From assembly GCA_034007705.1 (NCBI GenBank), contig JAVEQK010000003.1:124001-188000 (forward strand): DNA of 64,000 nt, in the 5' to 3' direction. The notes beneath the pieces were generated by a model. The model did no database searches. It was not told the origin of the DNA and saw nothing but the letters and a program-made list of their open reading frames with translations. Within the stretch, counting starts at the first letter, position 1; each line of letters opens with the position of its first letter. The position numbers and the translations under genes are program-made. Of this stretch, positions 42,376 to 50,491 are shown piece after piece. Source of the stretch: UBA10518 sp022837185. Its GTDB lineage: Bacteria; Desulfobacterota; Desulfobulbia; Desulfobulbales; Desulfobulbaceae.

Positions 42376-44178
42376 TTATAGCGTATGGGGCTGTCTCACC
42401 GCAAGGGCAAGAACCCGGTCGCTGCTTCGGAAAAGAAGGCGTTTGCTCTCCAGGTCGTCGAGGAAGGCATCGAGCTGCTTGTCGGTGACCGAAGGACAAT
42501 GGCGGAGCAGGTCTTTTTTCGGGATCGGCCGGCGGCAGGCAAGGTAGACGGCCCGCGAGGGACCATTGAGACGATGGTGCAGCACCGGCTGGCCGCCGGG
42601 CCGCTCCTGCCTGATGATGATAAAGTCGCCGCCCTCGCGGTAGGTGAGGGGCGGGGGGCTGCTCCTTCTCCCCCGGTGAAACGCTTCCCAGGCCTTCATT
42701 TTTTTTCGCACCGGCCGCCATAGTGCTTTCTGATGCCGCCGTTCGCCGATGCCGTATTCAACAAGCATCCGCAGCCGGGCAAGAATATTTTCCGGATAGA
42801 GCATGCGGTTGAAGGGATGGGGATGGATGGCCCTGATTTCATACTCGGCGGGACGGCACCAGATCGGACTGGAGTGGCCGAGAAAGAAAGCGGCGGCCTT
42901 CAGGGGTTGAAAGGGGAGGACGAAATCCAGGCAGTGCAGGGTTTCCTCGACCTCCTGTTCGGAGCTGGCCGGGAACTCAAGGATCAGGTTGCCGTCCAGG
43001 CGGATGTTGTTCTCGGCGCAGTATTTCAAGGCGGCGATATTGTCCATGGCCGTGACCCCTTTGTTCATTTTTTGCAGCAGGGAATCGGAAAAGGCTTCGA
43101 TGCCCACCTGGACGGAATTGAGGCCGCCCCGCCTGTACAGGGCGTAATCATCTGGTTTGCGCAGGGGACGGATTTCTCCGAAAAAGTGCAGATCCATATC
43201 GCTGCGGGCGAGGGTGGAAAAAAAGCGGCGCGCCTCGGCCGGCGGGAGGCAATTGTCGGTGAAAAAGAAATCGAGGCACCGGTGCCGGTTGCGCAGATGT
43301 TCCACCTCGTCGAGCATGCGCCGGCTGCTTTTGGACCGATAGCCGCGCCACTGCAGGTTGAGATTGCAGAAGGCGCATTTGTTCCACCAGCAGCCCCGCG
43401 AAAATTCAACGGGCAGGCCGGGAATGACATTGAGCCCAGATGAGCGCAGTTCGTTGAAATAGTCGTCGTAATCGGGCAGGGGCAGTTGGTCCGGATCGGC
43501 GATCTGGCAGCAGCCGGGCCGGTAAGCGGCCGGCAGTTCAACAGTCTTGCCTGTCCGCCGGAACACCCCGTTTCCCGGACTGCCGGCCCGGCCGGCAAGA
43601 AACCGGCAGAGACCGGACAGGGGGGTTTCCCCCTCGCCGGCAATGACATAGTCAATCTGGGGAAAAACCTCCAGCAGGGCGGGGGCAAGATCCGGGGCGC
43701 AGGAAGAGCCGCCGAAAACAACGGGCAGGCCGGGGTTGATTTTTTTCAGGCGGGCGGCGGCCAGCAGGCTGGCGGCCAGTTGGTTGAAACAGACCGAAAA
43801 GCCGGCCAGGGCGCAGTCCGAAAAGTCATGCCGTGCCAGCCAGTCGTCAAGCTGCCGGTCGAGACGGGCGGTGAGCATATCGAAGGGCGGGAGGCTGCGG
43901 GAGACTTTTTTCCCCAGGCTGCGGTGGAACACTTCCGCGGCCCGGTCGTATCGTTCGGGGAAAAGCAGGCCGGCAAACAGGGCTTCGCCGGCCCAGCCGT
44001 TGGCGCACACAGTACGATAGGAGTCGGGGCCGATGCTCAGGGCCGCATCCAGATAGGGGTGGAGGGTTCTGACCGCGACGTTTTCCTCCCCCTCCCGCAG
44101 AAAGGCCTTCAGGGTCCCCAACTGGATGGAAGGACGGTTGAAAATCGCCCAGGGCATGGAAACGAGAGCAATCCGCAC
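42376..44178 (-). CDS. B12-binding/radical SAM protein, RiPP-maturation type 1
   Basis: 600 residues. The first 200 resemble a cobalamin-binding domain. The radical SAM motif is CWWNKCAFC (Cys263, 268, 271), a CX4CX2C variant with the WW pair that I associate with the RiPP maturation radical SAM protein 1 family. The C-terminal 90 residues (PLTYREGGDFIIIRQER to DRVLALAVRQ) look like the family's winged-helix end. Such enzymes modify ribosomal peptides, for example by methylation. No precursor peptide or export gene is recognisable nearby. It is 4 nt downstream of lolA, so coexpressed with murI and lolA. Confidence 0.75.
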   Translation of the reverse strand: MRIALVSMPWAIFNRPSIQLGTLKAFLREGEENVAVRTLHPYLDAALSIGPDSYRTVCANGWAGEALFAGLLFPERYDRAAEVFHRSLGKKVSRSLPPFDMLTARLDRQLDDWLARHDFSDCALAGFSVCFNQLAASLLAAARLKKINPGLPVVFGGSSCAPDLAPALLEVFPQIDYVIAGEGETPLSGLCRFLAGRAGSPGNGVFRRTGKTVELPAAYRPGCCQIADPDQLPLPDYDDYFNELRSSGLNVIPGLPVEFSRGCWWNKCAFCNLNLQWRGYRSKSSRRMLDEVEHLRNRHRCLDFFFTDNCLPPAEARRFFSTLARSDMDLHFFGEIRPLRKPDDYALYRRGGLNSVQVGIEAFSDSLLQKMNKGVTAMDNIAALKYCAENNIRLDGNLILEFPASSEQEVEETLHCLDFVLPFQPLKAAAFFLGHSSPIWCRPAEYEIRAIHPHPFNRMLYPENILARLRMLVEYGIGERRHQKALWRPVRKKMKAWEAFHRGRRSSPPPLTYREGGDFIIIRQERPGGQPVLHHRLNGPSRAVYLACRRPIPKKDLLRHCPSVTDKQLDAFLDDLESKRLLFRSSDRVLALAVRQPHTL

Positions 44179-44182
44179 GGAA

Positions 44183-44947
44183 CTACTGCGTGATGATTTC
44201 CGTATCCGGCGGGACCTGCAGGGAAATGATCATTTCCACCTGTTTCGGGTCGTACGGAGGAAGGGAGTTGTATTCGATGTTGTCGAAACGCAGGTCCGTG
44301 GTCGCGCCGAAATGATCCTCAATGCGGAAGTGGCGGATGATGCTGGCGGCATCGAACCAGACCTGGATGGTTTTGATCTGGTTATGCGGTTGGCGGGGGA
44401 CCAGCAGCAGCGTTCGCAGATCGCCGGCGGCGGGGTGCAGCGGATCGCCGCTCGCTTCACCCGCTTCAAAGTCGTCCAGCAGCGCCCTGGCCCCCGCAAA
44501 GAAGGCATACGTGATATCGGACTCGAGTTCCCCGGCGGGGGTCCTGATCAACTGCTTGTCTTTGGCTGTGTAAATGGAAAGGGTCTCCCCGTCATTGATG
44601 ATGACCTGATTGTCGGGCTCGGTGTAGTTCCAGCGCATAATGCCGATCCACTTGCCTCGGCCGTGGTCCTGCCCGGTCTTCGCGGCCGGGGCCGGGCCTT
44701 TGTAAAAGACGGCGTTGCCCTTTCCGGTCCGCTCCCGGCCGCCGCTGAAGGTCATCTGGCTGAAGTCGAAGGTCAGGCTGGTCAGGCCGCGGTAGAAATC
44801 CTGCAGGGCCGCGGCCCGGGCTTCCGGAGAGGACCCGGCGGAAGAGGCTGCTGCAGCCCGCAGGGGAGCGCAGATGAGGAGAAACGCCAGGGCGGCCAGG
44901 GCCGCGAAGGGAATCAGGACTGTTGATTTGTGCAGAAAGTTCGACAT
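44183..44947 (-). CDS. lolA: Outer-membrane lipoprotein carrier protein LolA-like
   Basis: 254 residues from ATG 44947, coupled to the murI stop (TGATCATG). A signal peptide spans about 1-33 (ending LRAAAASS). The LolA-type fold is indicated by LQDFYRGLTSLTFDFSQMTF, KWIGIMRWNYTEPDNQVIIN with GETLSIY, and VWFDAASIIRHFRIEDHFGA with TTDLRFDNIEYN near the end. LolA ferries lipoproteins across the periplasm. Its position between murI and a radical SAM enzyme is not a usual lol context. Confidence 0.85.
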   Translation of the reverse strand: MSNFLHKSTVLIPFAALAALAFLLICAPLRAAAASSAGSSPEARAAALQDFYRGLTSLTFDFSQMTFSGGRERTGKGNAVFYKGPAPAAKTGQDHGRGKWIGIMRWNYTEPDNQVIINDGETLSIYTAKDKQLIRTPAGELESDITYAFFAGARALLDDFEAGEASGDPLHPAAGDLRTLLLVPRQPHNQIKTIQVWFDAASIIRHFRIEDHFGATTDLRFDNIEYNSLPPYDPKQVEMIISLQVPPDTEIITQ

Positions 44948-44949
44948 GA

Positions 44950-45732
44950 TCACACGGTGTGAAGTTTTACGGGCCGGCCGAATATTCTGGCGGCCATCTG
45001 TTCTATGGCTTCCGTGGTATCCGACACGTAAAACCGGCTGCTTTTGCCGCTGTTGCAAAGACGTTCCTTCATGGCCGGATCGCGGTCAAGAAAATCGCAG
45101 ACAAAGGAGGCCATTTCGATGGACGAATCGATGAGCCGGACCTGCTTTCCTATCCGCGGCGCAATGAGGTGTTTCAGGAGCGGATAATGCGTGCAGCCCA
45201 GCACCAGGGTGTCGATCTGTCGGTGCCGCAGGGGCTGCAGGTAGCGCCGCAGGATCATCTTGGTCTCGCGCTGCGACAGCCAGCCCTCCTCGACCAGGGG
45301 TACCAGGAGCGGGCAGGCCTGACTGATCACCTCGGCGTCGGGCCGGGATTCCCGGATACGCCTGGGGTACATGCCGCTTTTCACCGTCGCCCGGGTCCCG
45401 ATGACCCCGATTCTGCCGGACTCGCTGATCTGCGCCGCCTTCCGGGTCGCCGGCGTGATGACGTCAAGGATGGGCACCTGGTAATGGGCCCGCAGGGCAT
45501 CGGCCGCCGTGCTGGACGCCGAGTTGCAGGCGATGACGATGACCTCGGCTCCCTGCTCCAGCAGGAAATCGGTGTTGTTCCGCGAGTACCTGATAATGGT
45601 GTCGGGACTCTTGGACCCATAGGGCGTTCGGGCGATGTCGCCGAAATAAATCAGCGGCAGACCGGGGCACAACTGCTCAATAGCCCGGGCCACGGTCATG
45701 CCGCCGACACCGGAATCAAAGACGCCAATCAT
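44950..45732 (-). CDS. murI: Glutamate racemase
   Basis: 260 residues from ATG 45732, giving the standard MIGVFDSGVGGMTVARAIEQ start. The two catalytic cysteines are in IACNSASSTA and VLGCTHYPLL. It makes D-glutamate for peptidoglycan. A longer reading upstream would add 52 basic residues that overlap the mucR gene and is unlikely. No strong ribosome site is seen. It is 50 nt downstream of mucR. Confidence 0.92.
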   Translation of the reverse strand: MIGVFDSGVGGMTVARAIEQLCPGLPLIYFGDIARTPYGSKSPDTIIRYSRNNTDFLLEQGAEVIVIACNSASSTAADALRAHYQVPILDVITPATRKAAQISESGRIGVIGTRATVKSGMYPRRIRESRPDAEVISQACPLLVPLVEEGWLSQRETKMILRRYLQPLRHRQIDTLVLGCTHYPLLKHLIAPRIGKQVRLIDSSIEMASFVCDFLDRDPAMKERLCNSGKSSRFYVSDTTEAIEQMAARIFGRPVKLHTV

Positions 45733-45782
45733 CTGGTGGGATACCTTGCCCCGGCGCTGGTTCGGAGACCGCGCGGTTCGGG

Positions 45783-46217
45783 TTATTTTTTCTTCTTGGT
45801 TCTCGCTTCGATGGCTTTTTTCAGATTTTCGGGCAGGCCTCTTTTCTTGCCCGATTTGGAGCGCCGTTCCGAGAGTGATTTGGCGCACAGGGGCTGGCGC
45901 ATGGAAAAGCCGTATTTTTTCCTGTATTCTTTCGGGGTCAGATCATGGCTCTTCAGATGTTTCGGAGAAAGCATCTTGAAGGCCTGGCCGCACTCAAGGC
46001 AGACAACCTGGTTTCGCTGGATTGATTTTTCCGGGGCCAGGGCGGGCCTGCTTTCCCCCTGTTCAAAAGGCTGGCCGGAAACCTCGGCCTCCTGGAGGCT
46101 TTTCAGGACCTGAAAGGTATCGTTCAGGGCAGTCTTGATTTCTTCACCGCTCATGTCTTTGGTGTTGATCTGTGCCTGGACGATTTCTGCCGTCATTTCA
46201 ACAAGAGATTTGCTCAT
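45783..46217 (-). CDS. MucR/Ros-family zinc-finger transcriptional regulator
   Basis: 144 residues from ATG 46217 (AGGAGGAGAAG upstream). The prokaryotic zinc finger is CLECGQAFKMLSPKHLKSHD (two Cys, two His), followed by LTPKEYRKKYGFSMRQPLCA. Proteins of this group oligomerise and repress genes through AT-rich DNA. The N-terminal 60 residues are helical and likely mediate self-association; the tail is lysine-rich. A palindrome and an AT-rich stretch just upstream suggest autoregulation. Confidence 0.9.
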   Translation of the reverse strand: MSKSLVEMTAEIVQAQINTKDMSGEEIKTALNDTFQVLKSLQEAEVSGQPFEQGESRPALAPEKSIQRNQVVCLECGQAFKMLSPKHLKSHDLTPKEYRKKYGFSMRQPLCAKSLSERRSKSGKKRGLPENLKKAIEARTKKKK

Positions 46218-46811
46218 CTTCTCCTCCTGAAGCAAGTTGATAGCTCAAACAAATAATAATTAGCAAAACATTGTCGCCATAATTATATGGATATGAGCAA
46301 TAATGCAAATAATTTGTTGCATAATTCCGCTTTTATTTTTTTTTCAGGAGCTTCCCGTCAGCAGCACGATAAGGCGGCAATTTTTATCAGAGTCGGTAAT
46401 ATTCAGAGTATATGTGCCATGGTCACGCCAATGAGACAGGACCGAATCATTGTGCAGATATGTTCATAATCAGACGATGAACATAGAAAAAAACCGGCGA
46501 CGTTTTTGTTTGATTGATGCATTTTCAGAAGCGAGATACTGTATTACAGTGTGGGATGCGTTGATGAACACTGTTTATGCAGATGTCGGCCATCCGTCCG
46601 GGGATGGGAGCCGGGATGGAGTGGATTCCGTTCCGCCGGTTTTTTTCGCGGCGAAGTCCGACGGCAAATGAAGCGGACGTCCGGTCGGGGGCGGGAATGC
46701 TCTCTTGAGGAACGGAAGGTTGACAGGCGGTCCGCCCGGGATTATTGTAGGCAAAAAAAATATGGGTGCTCTCCTGCAATTATAATCCCAATTTTCGGAA
46801 GAGGTGCAACG
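46218..46811. other. Long regulatory/intergenic region between mucR and fmdB
   Basis: No convincing gene is present. ATGCAA-N8-TTGCAT (46303-46322) sits in AT-rich DNA about 85-105 nt before mucR, a likely autoregulatory site. ACTGTA-T-TACAGT (46538-46550) is a perfect 13-nt palindrome over a weak -10 (TACTGT, 17 nt after TTGATG at 46514). A 35-codon reading from ATG 46564 exists but lacks a ribosome site. Confidence 0.5.
46720..46748 (+). promoter_or_regulatory. Promoter of fmdB
   Basis: TTGACA (46720-46725) and TATTGT (46743-46748) are separated by exactly 17 nt. The spacer begins with the palindrome GGCGG-T-CCGCC (46726-46736), a possible operator. The predicted start is about 55 nt before fmdB. 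Confidence 0.6.
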
Positions 46812-47105
46812 ATGCCTATTTACGAATACGAATGTTCCTCCTGCAACAAGGTTTTCGAAGTACGGCAGCGCATCAGTGATGATCCGCTACAGAACTGCCC
46901 TGAGTGCATGGGAAAAGTGAAAAAACTTGTTTCGGCGAGTTCGTTTCTGCTCAAGGGAGGCGGCTGGTACGCCGACGGGTACAGCGGTCCGTCCAACGGC
47001 AACGGCAAAAACGGCGGCTCCGAGGTCAAAAAAGACACCTCTCCGGCCCCGGCCTGTAAAGCGGGCAAGGAGAAATGTGCCGGCTGCCCTGCCGCGACAG
47101 CCTGA
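46812..47105 (+). CDS. FmdB-family zinc ribbon protein
   Basis: 97 residues. MPIYEYECSSCNKVFEVRQR with a second CXXC (NCPEC) makes the FmdB/CxxC zinc ribbon, first named from formamidase regulation. A Gly/Asn/Ser-rich linker (about 60-80) leads to a second cysteine group, CKAGKEKCAGCP. The function in most bacteria is unknown; a regulatory or metal-binding role is plausible. It has its own promoter and a strong terminator, so it is monocistronic. Confidence 0.88.
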   Translation: MPIYEYECSSCNKVFEVRQRISDDPLQNCPECMGKVKKLVSASSFLLKGGGWYADGYSGPSNGNGKNGGSEVKKDTSPAPACKAGKEKCAGCPAATA

Positions 47106-47130
47106 CATTGCGGGCAATACCGATTGCTGA

Positions 47131-47152
47131 CCCGGCCCCGGCCGGGTTTTTT
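47131..47152 (+). terminator. Rho-independent terminator after fmdB
   Basis: CCCGGC-CCCG-GCCGGG forms a 6-bp GC stem with a 4-nt loop and is followed by six Ts. It lies 25 nt after the fmdB stop. Confidence 0.85.
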
Positions 47153-47193
47153 GTTGGTGGGTGCCGTATCAAAGACCACTCGAGGATGAGAAT

Positions 47194-47850
47194 ATGGGGA
47201 AGCGAAACGTTCTGTTGGTGAGCGTGATGATGGGACTGCTGGCGCTGACCGGCTGCCAGACCGTTTATTACGGAACCCTGGAAAAGGCGGGCATCCATAA
47301 GCGGGACCTGATGGTGACTCGGGTGCAGGATGCCAGGGACGCCCAGGATGAAGCCAAAGAGCAGTTCCAGTCGGCCCTTGAGCAGTTCACCTCCGTCGTG
47401 GAAGTCAAGGGCGGCGACCTGGAAAAGAAATACAACATCCTCAATGGTGCGTACCAGGAGAGCAAGGCCAAGGCCGATCTGGTCAGCAAACGCATCGAGA
47501 GCGTAGAGAGTGTGTCCAGGGCGCTGTTCGATGAATGGGAGGACGAACTCGGTCAGTACGCAAGCGCTTCTCTCAGGGAGGACAGCCGCAGGAAATTGCA
47601 GCAGACCCGGCGCGACTATGAACGCCTCATCCAGGCCATGAAAAAGGCCGAAAAGAAAATTCAGCCGGTCCTGCGGGCTTTTCATGACCAGGTGCTCTAC
47701 CTCAAGCATAATCTCAATGCCCAGGCGATTTCATCCCTCAGGAACGAACTGGTAACCATCGAGGACAACGTCGCCGCCCTGGTCACCGAAATGGAGAAAT
47801 CGATCCGCGAGGCCGAACTGTTCATCCAGGCCCTCAAGCAGGAAGGCTGA
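47194..47850 (+). CDS. DUF2959-family lipoprotein
   Basis: 218 residues from ATG 47194 (GAGG eight bases upstream). The signal peptide ends in the lipobox LTGC (LLALTGCQTVYYG), so it is a lipoprotein. The mature part is almost entirely helical and coiled (VTRVQDARDAQDEAKEQFQS, LVSKRIESVESVSRALFDEW), as in DUF2959 proteins. The function is unknown. A dense repeat island begins eight bases after its stop. Confidence 0.85.
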   Translation: MGKRNVLLVSVMMGLLALTGCQTVYYGTLEKAGIHKRDLMVTRVQDARDAQDEAKEQFQSALEQFTSVVEVKGGDLEKKYNILNGAYQESKAKADLVSKRIESVESVSRALFDEWEDELGQYASASLREDSRRKLQQTRRDYERLIQAMKKAEKKIQPVLRAFHDQVLYLKHNLNAQAISSLRNELVTIEDNVAALVTEMEKSIREAELFIQALKQEG

Positions 47851-48499
47851 AGGATGCCAGAAGGCAGAGAACGGAGGACAGAGGACAGAAGGAGTGTGCA
47901 GCTTCGCTGTTGATTGAATCAAAACCCTCTACCTGGTTCCTCCCTTTCCCCACTGCGCGCAGCGCAGCAAGCTCCCATCGAAATCGAAATCGCAATCGGT
48001 ATCGAAATCGAACAAGCTCTCCGCCATACAGGTGAGTGGTTCCGGTGATTCGCCTGCAGGCTGTCAGGGGAACCCCCCTCATCCGCCCCTTCGGTGCACC
48101 TTCTCCCCAGGGAGAAGGAGGTTGTAATATCTTTCCTCCCGGCGGAACGCAACAGGGTGATGTTTGCAACCAGGATTCGATTTCGATTTGGATGAGATAC
48201 TTGCCCGGCGGAGCCGGGTGTCAACGGACAGAGGAAGAAAGGAGCTTGCAGCTTCGCTGTCGGTTTATTGCCGCTGATCCAAATCGCTATCAGGTTCAAA
48301 TTTCTGCGTTCTCATCTGCCGGTTTCCGGTTCCGATGACGGAAAATAGTTGCGCAAATTGGGACTGAGTTGGCGAAGCGAAGTAGCGTAGATTGAGCCGA
48401 GCTCGCGAAGCTCAATGTAAACGATGGGAATTGTTGGGTTCGCGAGGCTCACCACCAACCTGCAAACTGCCGACTGATGACTGACAACTATCCAATCTG
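47851..48499. repeat. Large composite repeat island before queA
   Basis: No gene is visible in 649 nt. It starts with a heptad array (CAG/CGG at 47858, 47865, 47872, 47879, 47886). Then come a TGCAGCTTCGCTGT element (47897 and 48248), an ATCGAA-type tract (about 47968-48012) with an inverted echo near 48176, a hairpin of the CCCCTCATCCGCC...CACCTTCTCCC kind (about 48078-48120), the GC palindrome CCCGGCGGAGCCGGG (48203-48217), an inverted pair of the GTAGGTTGG-type unit (about 48387-48462) and a second heptad array running into queA. Confidence 0.85.
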
Positions 48500-48520
48500 T
48501 CACCTGTCCTCTGTCATCTG
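48460..48520. repeat. Heptad repeat array overlapping the 3' end of queA
   Basis: CTG (once CTA) recurs at 48460, 48467, 48474, 48481, 48488, 48497, 48504, 48511 and 48518: 7-nt steps with one 9-nt step. The last 20 nt encode the final residues and stop of QueA on the minus strand. Confidence 0.85.
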
Positions 48521-49621
48521 ATTTGGCCGGGTGATGACCGCCATGGCGTCGCCGTAGCTGTAGAACCGGTACCCCAGCGCGACAGCTTCTTCGTAGCAGC
48601 GCAGCAGCCGTTCCCGTCCGGCCAGGGCGGAGACGAGAAAGAGCAGGGAGGACTGCGGCAGGTGAAAATTCGTGATCAGATTGTCAACGATCCGATACCG
48701 GTAGCCGGGATAGATATACATGTCGCACATTCCGGAGAATGGTTCGACGGCGCCGTCCGGCCCGGCGGCGAATTCAAGCGCCCGCGCCGTCGTTGTGCCG
48801 ACGGCCCACACCCGGCCGCCGCGCCGCCTGTGTCGGTTGATTGTTGCCGCTGCCTCGGGTGAGATGAGGATGTACTCCGAATGGATTCGATGGTCACGGA
48901 TATCGTCCGTCCGGACCGGGGCGAACGTCCCGTAGCCGACGTGCAGGGTGATGTCGACGACGATCACCCCTTTTTGCCGGATTCGCGCGAGCAGGGGGTC
49001 CGAAAAATGCAGACCGGCGGTCGGGGCGGCGACAGACCCGGTTTTTTCCGCGTATTCGGTCTGGTACCGTGCGGCGTCCTCCTCCGTCGATCCCTCCGGG
49101 CGCTTGATATAGGGTGGCAGGGGGACCTGGCCGTACCGAACCAGCAGGTCCTCCAGGTCGCGGCCGTCCTCCGGGCAATAGAGGAGCTCAAGCCGCACCC
49201 GCCCGAAGTCGGAAAGCTCCAGCACCGTTGCCGAAAGCCGCTCGCCGAAAACCAGGCGGCTCCCCAGGCGGGGGCGTCTGGAGCTTTTGAGCAGGGCCTC
49301 CGCCTCGACCCCGTACCAGCCTTTTTCCTTTTGCCGGACCTGGAGGAGTTTGGGAAAGGCCAGCAGCAGGATTTCCGCTTTGCCCCCCGACTCCTTGCGC
49401 CCGGTGAGGCGGGCCGGGAAAACCCTGGTATTATTGATCACCAGGAGGTCGCCGGGCAGAAGATAATCAATGAGGTCGGCGAACTGCCTGTGAACGGTCC
49501 GGCCGTCGGCGCAGTCGAGGACAAGGAGTCGGGAAAGGTCGCGCCTGCCGGCGGGACGCTGGGCGATGTTTTCCTCGGGCAGATGATAATCGTAGGCCGA
49601 GAGCTGAAAATGTTCTTCCAT
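48500..49621 (-). CDS. queA: S-adenosylmethionine:tRNA ribosyltransferase-isomerase
   Basis: 373 residues. It starts FQLSAYDYHLPEENIAQRPA and contains NNTRVFPARLTGRK, KTGSVAAPTAGLHF, DITLHVGYGTFAPV and YRIVDNLITNFHLPQSSLLF, all typical of QueA. The enzyme builds epoxyqueuosine at the wobble base of certain tRNAs. It is longer than many homologues. The last codons (QMTEDR and stop) fall inside a heptad repeat array, so the normal C-terminus was probably near MAVI and has been replaced or extended. It is divergent from mqnB. Confidence 0.93.
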   Translation of the reverse strand: MEEHFQLSAYDYHLPEENIAQRPAGRRDLSRLLVLDCADGRTVHRQFADLIDYLLPGDLLVINNTRVFPARLTGRKESGGKAEILLLAFPKLLQVRQKEKGWYGVEAEALLKSSRRPRLGSRLVFGERLSATVLELSDFGRVRLELLYCPEDGRDLEDLLVRYGQVPLPPYIKRPEGSTEEDAARYQTEYAEKTGSVAAPTAGLHFSDPLLARIRQKGVIVVDITLHVGYGTFAPVRTDDIRDHRIHSEYILISPEAAATINRHRRRGGRVWAVGTTTARALEFAAGPDGAVEPFSGMCDMYIYPGYRYRIVDNLITNFHLPQSSLLFLVSALAGRERLLRCYEEAVALGYRFYSYGDAMAVITRPNQMTEDR

Positions 49622-49801
49622 GATATCGGTATCGGAGGATGGCGGGATGTTTCGCCGACCGGCCCTTGCCGGGCGGCATCAGAGTCCTTGCAAACCGGCG
49701 CAACCTCATTTACAGTACGGCATGGCTCCAGCCGGTTCCGGCCGCATGCCCACCGGGCGGTCGCTCCGTCCCTACAGTAACCATACAGTGAAAGAAAGCC
49801 A

Positions 49802-50491
49802 ATGGTTCTGGTGACCGCCGCCACCGATTTTGAAATGCAGCCCTTTACCTCCGCCTGCCGCCTCGACGGTGTCAGCCGGCTTGTCACCGGCATCGGCCCG
49901 GTTGAAACAGCGGTCAATCTTTTCTCCCGGCTGAGCGGCAGGGACGGGGGCGTCAGCGCGGTGATCAATTTCGGGGTGGCCGGGGCCTATATCCAGGAGG
50001 GCGGAAACAAAGGCCCGCAGATTCTCGACATCTGCCTGGCGGAAAAGGAAATTTTCGGCGACCTGGGGATCTGCCTCGAAGACCGGATCGAACGGATCGC
50101 CGGGCCGGGACTGTCAACCCCGCTCTCCTTTCCCATGGATGCCGGGCTGCTGGCCCAGGCTGAACAGGCCCTGACGGCCGCCAGTATTTCCTGTTTCCGC
50201 GGCAACTTTGTCACGGTCGGCTGCGCCAGCGGCACGACCCGCCGGGGCAGGATGCTTGCCGGCCTGTACCGGGGCCTGTGCGAAAACATGGAAGGAGCTG
50301 CGGTGGCAAGGGTGTGCCGGGAATTCGGACTTCCCTGCCTGGAATTGCGCTGCGTCAGCAACCTGGTCGAGGACAGGGACCGGAGCCGTTGGCGGCTGCG
50401 CGACGCCTGCGCGATGGCGGCGGAGGCCGCGGCCCTGGTTGTTGCCCATATTCTGGTCAGGGGACACGTTCAAGGAGTGGAGGCACAATGA
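49802..50491 (+). CDS. mqnB: Futalosine hydrolase
   Basis: 229 residues of the nucleoside phosphorylase fold. Landmarks are TAATDFEMQPF at the start, NFGVAGAYI in the middle and CENMEGAAVARVC near 165, with the catalytic-site Glu of this fold. It removes hypoxanthine from futalosine in the alternative menaquinone pathway. mqnD overlaps its stop by four bases, supporting the assignment. The ribosome site is weak. Short TACAGT repeats occur in the 180 nt upstream. Confidence 0.9.
   Translation: MVLVTAATDFEMQPFTSACRLDGVSRLVTGIGPVETAVNLFSRLSGRDGGVSAVINFGVAGAYIQEGGNKGPQILDICLAEKEIFGDLGICLEDRIERIAGPGLSTPLSFPMDAGLLAQAEQALTAASISCFRGNFVTVGCASGTTRRGRMLAGLYRGLCENMEGAAVARVCREFGLPCLELRCVSNLVEDRDRSRWRLRDACAMAAEAAALVVAHILVRGHVQGVEAQ

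Noticed and set aside
44950..45888. Longer murI starting at 45888
   Set aside because: The 52 extra residues are basic, overlap the mucR gene and precede the standard MIGVFDSG start.
46538..46550. LexA/SOS box
   Set aside because: CTGT and ACAG are only three bases apart, too close for the known CTGT-N8-ACAG site.
46450..46671. A 73-codon frame between mucR and fmdB
   Set aside because: No ribosome site, no domain or signal peptide, and it crosses a palindrome/promoter-like site; a shorter reading from 46564 is equally unsupported.
49646..49683. PreQ1 or other riboswitch between queA and mqnB
   Set aside because: A GATG...CATC hairpin with an inner CCGGC-CCTT-GCCGG stem is present, but no preQ1 pseudoknot consensus or other known aptamer was recognisable.
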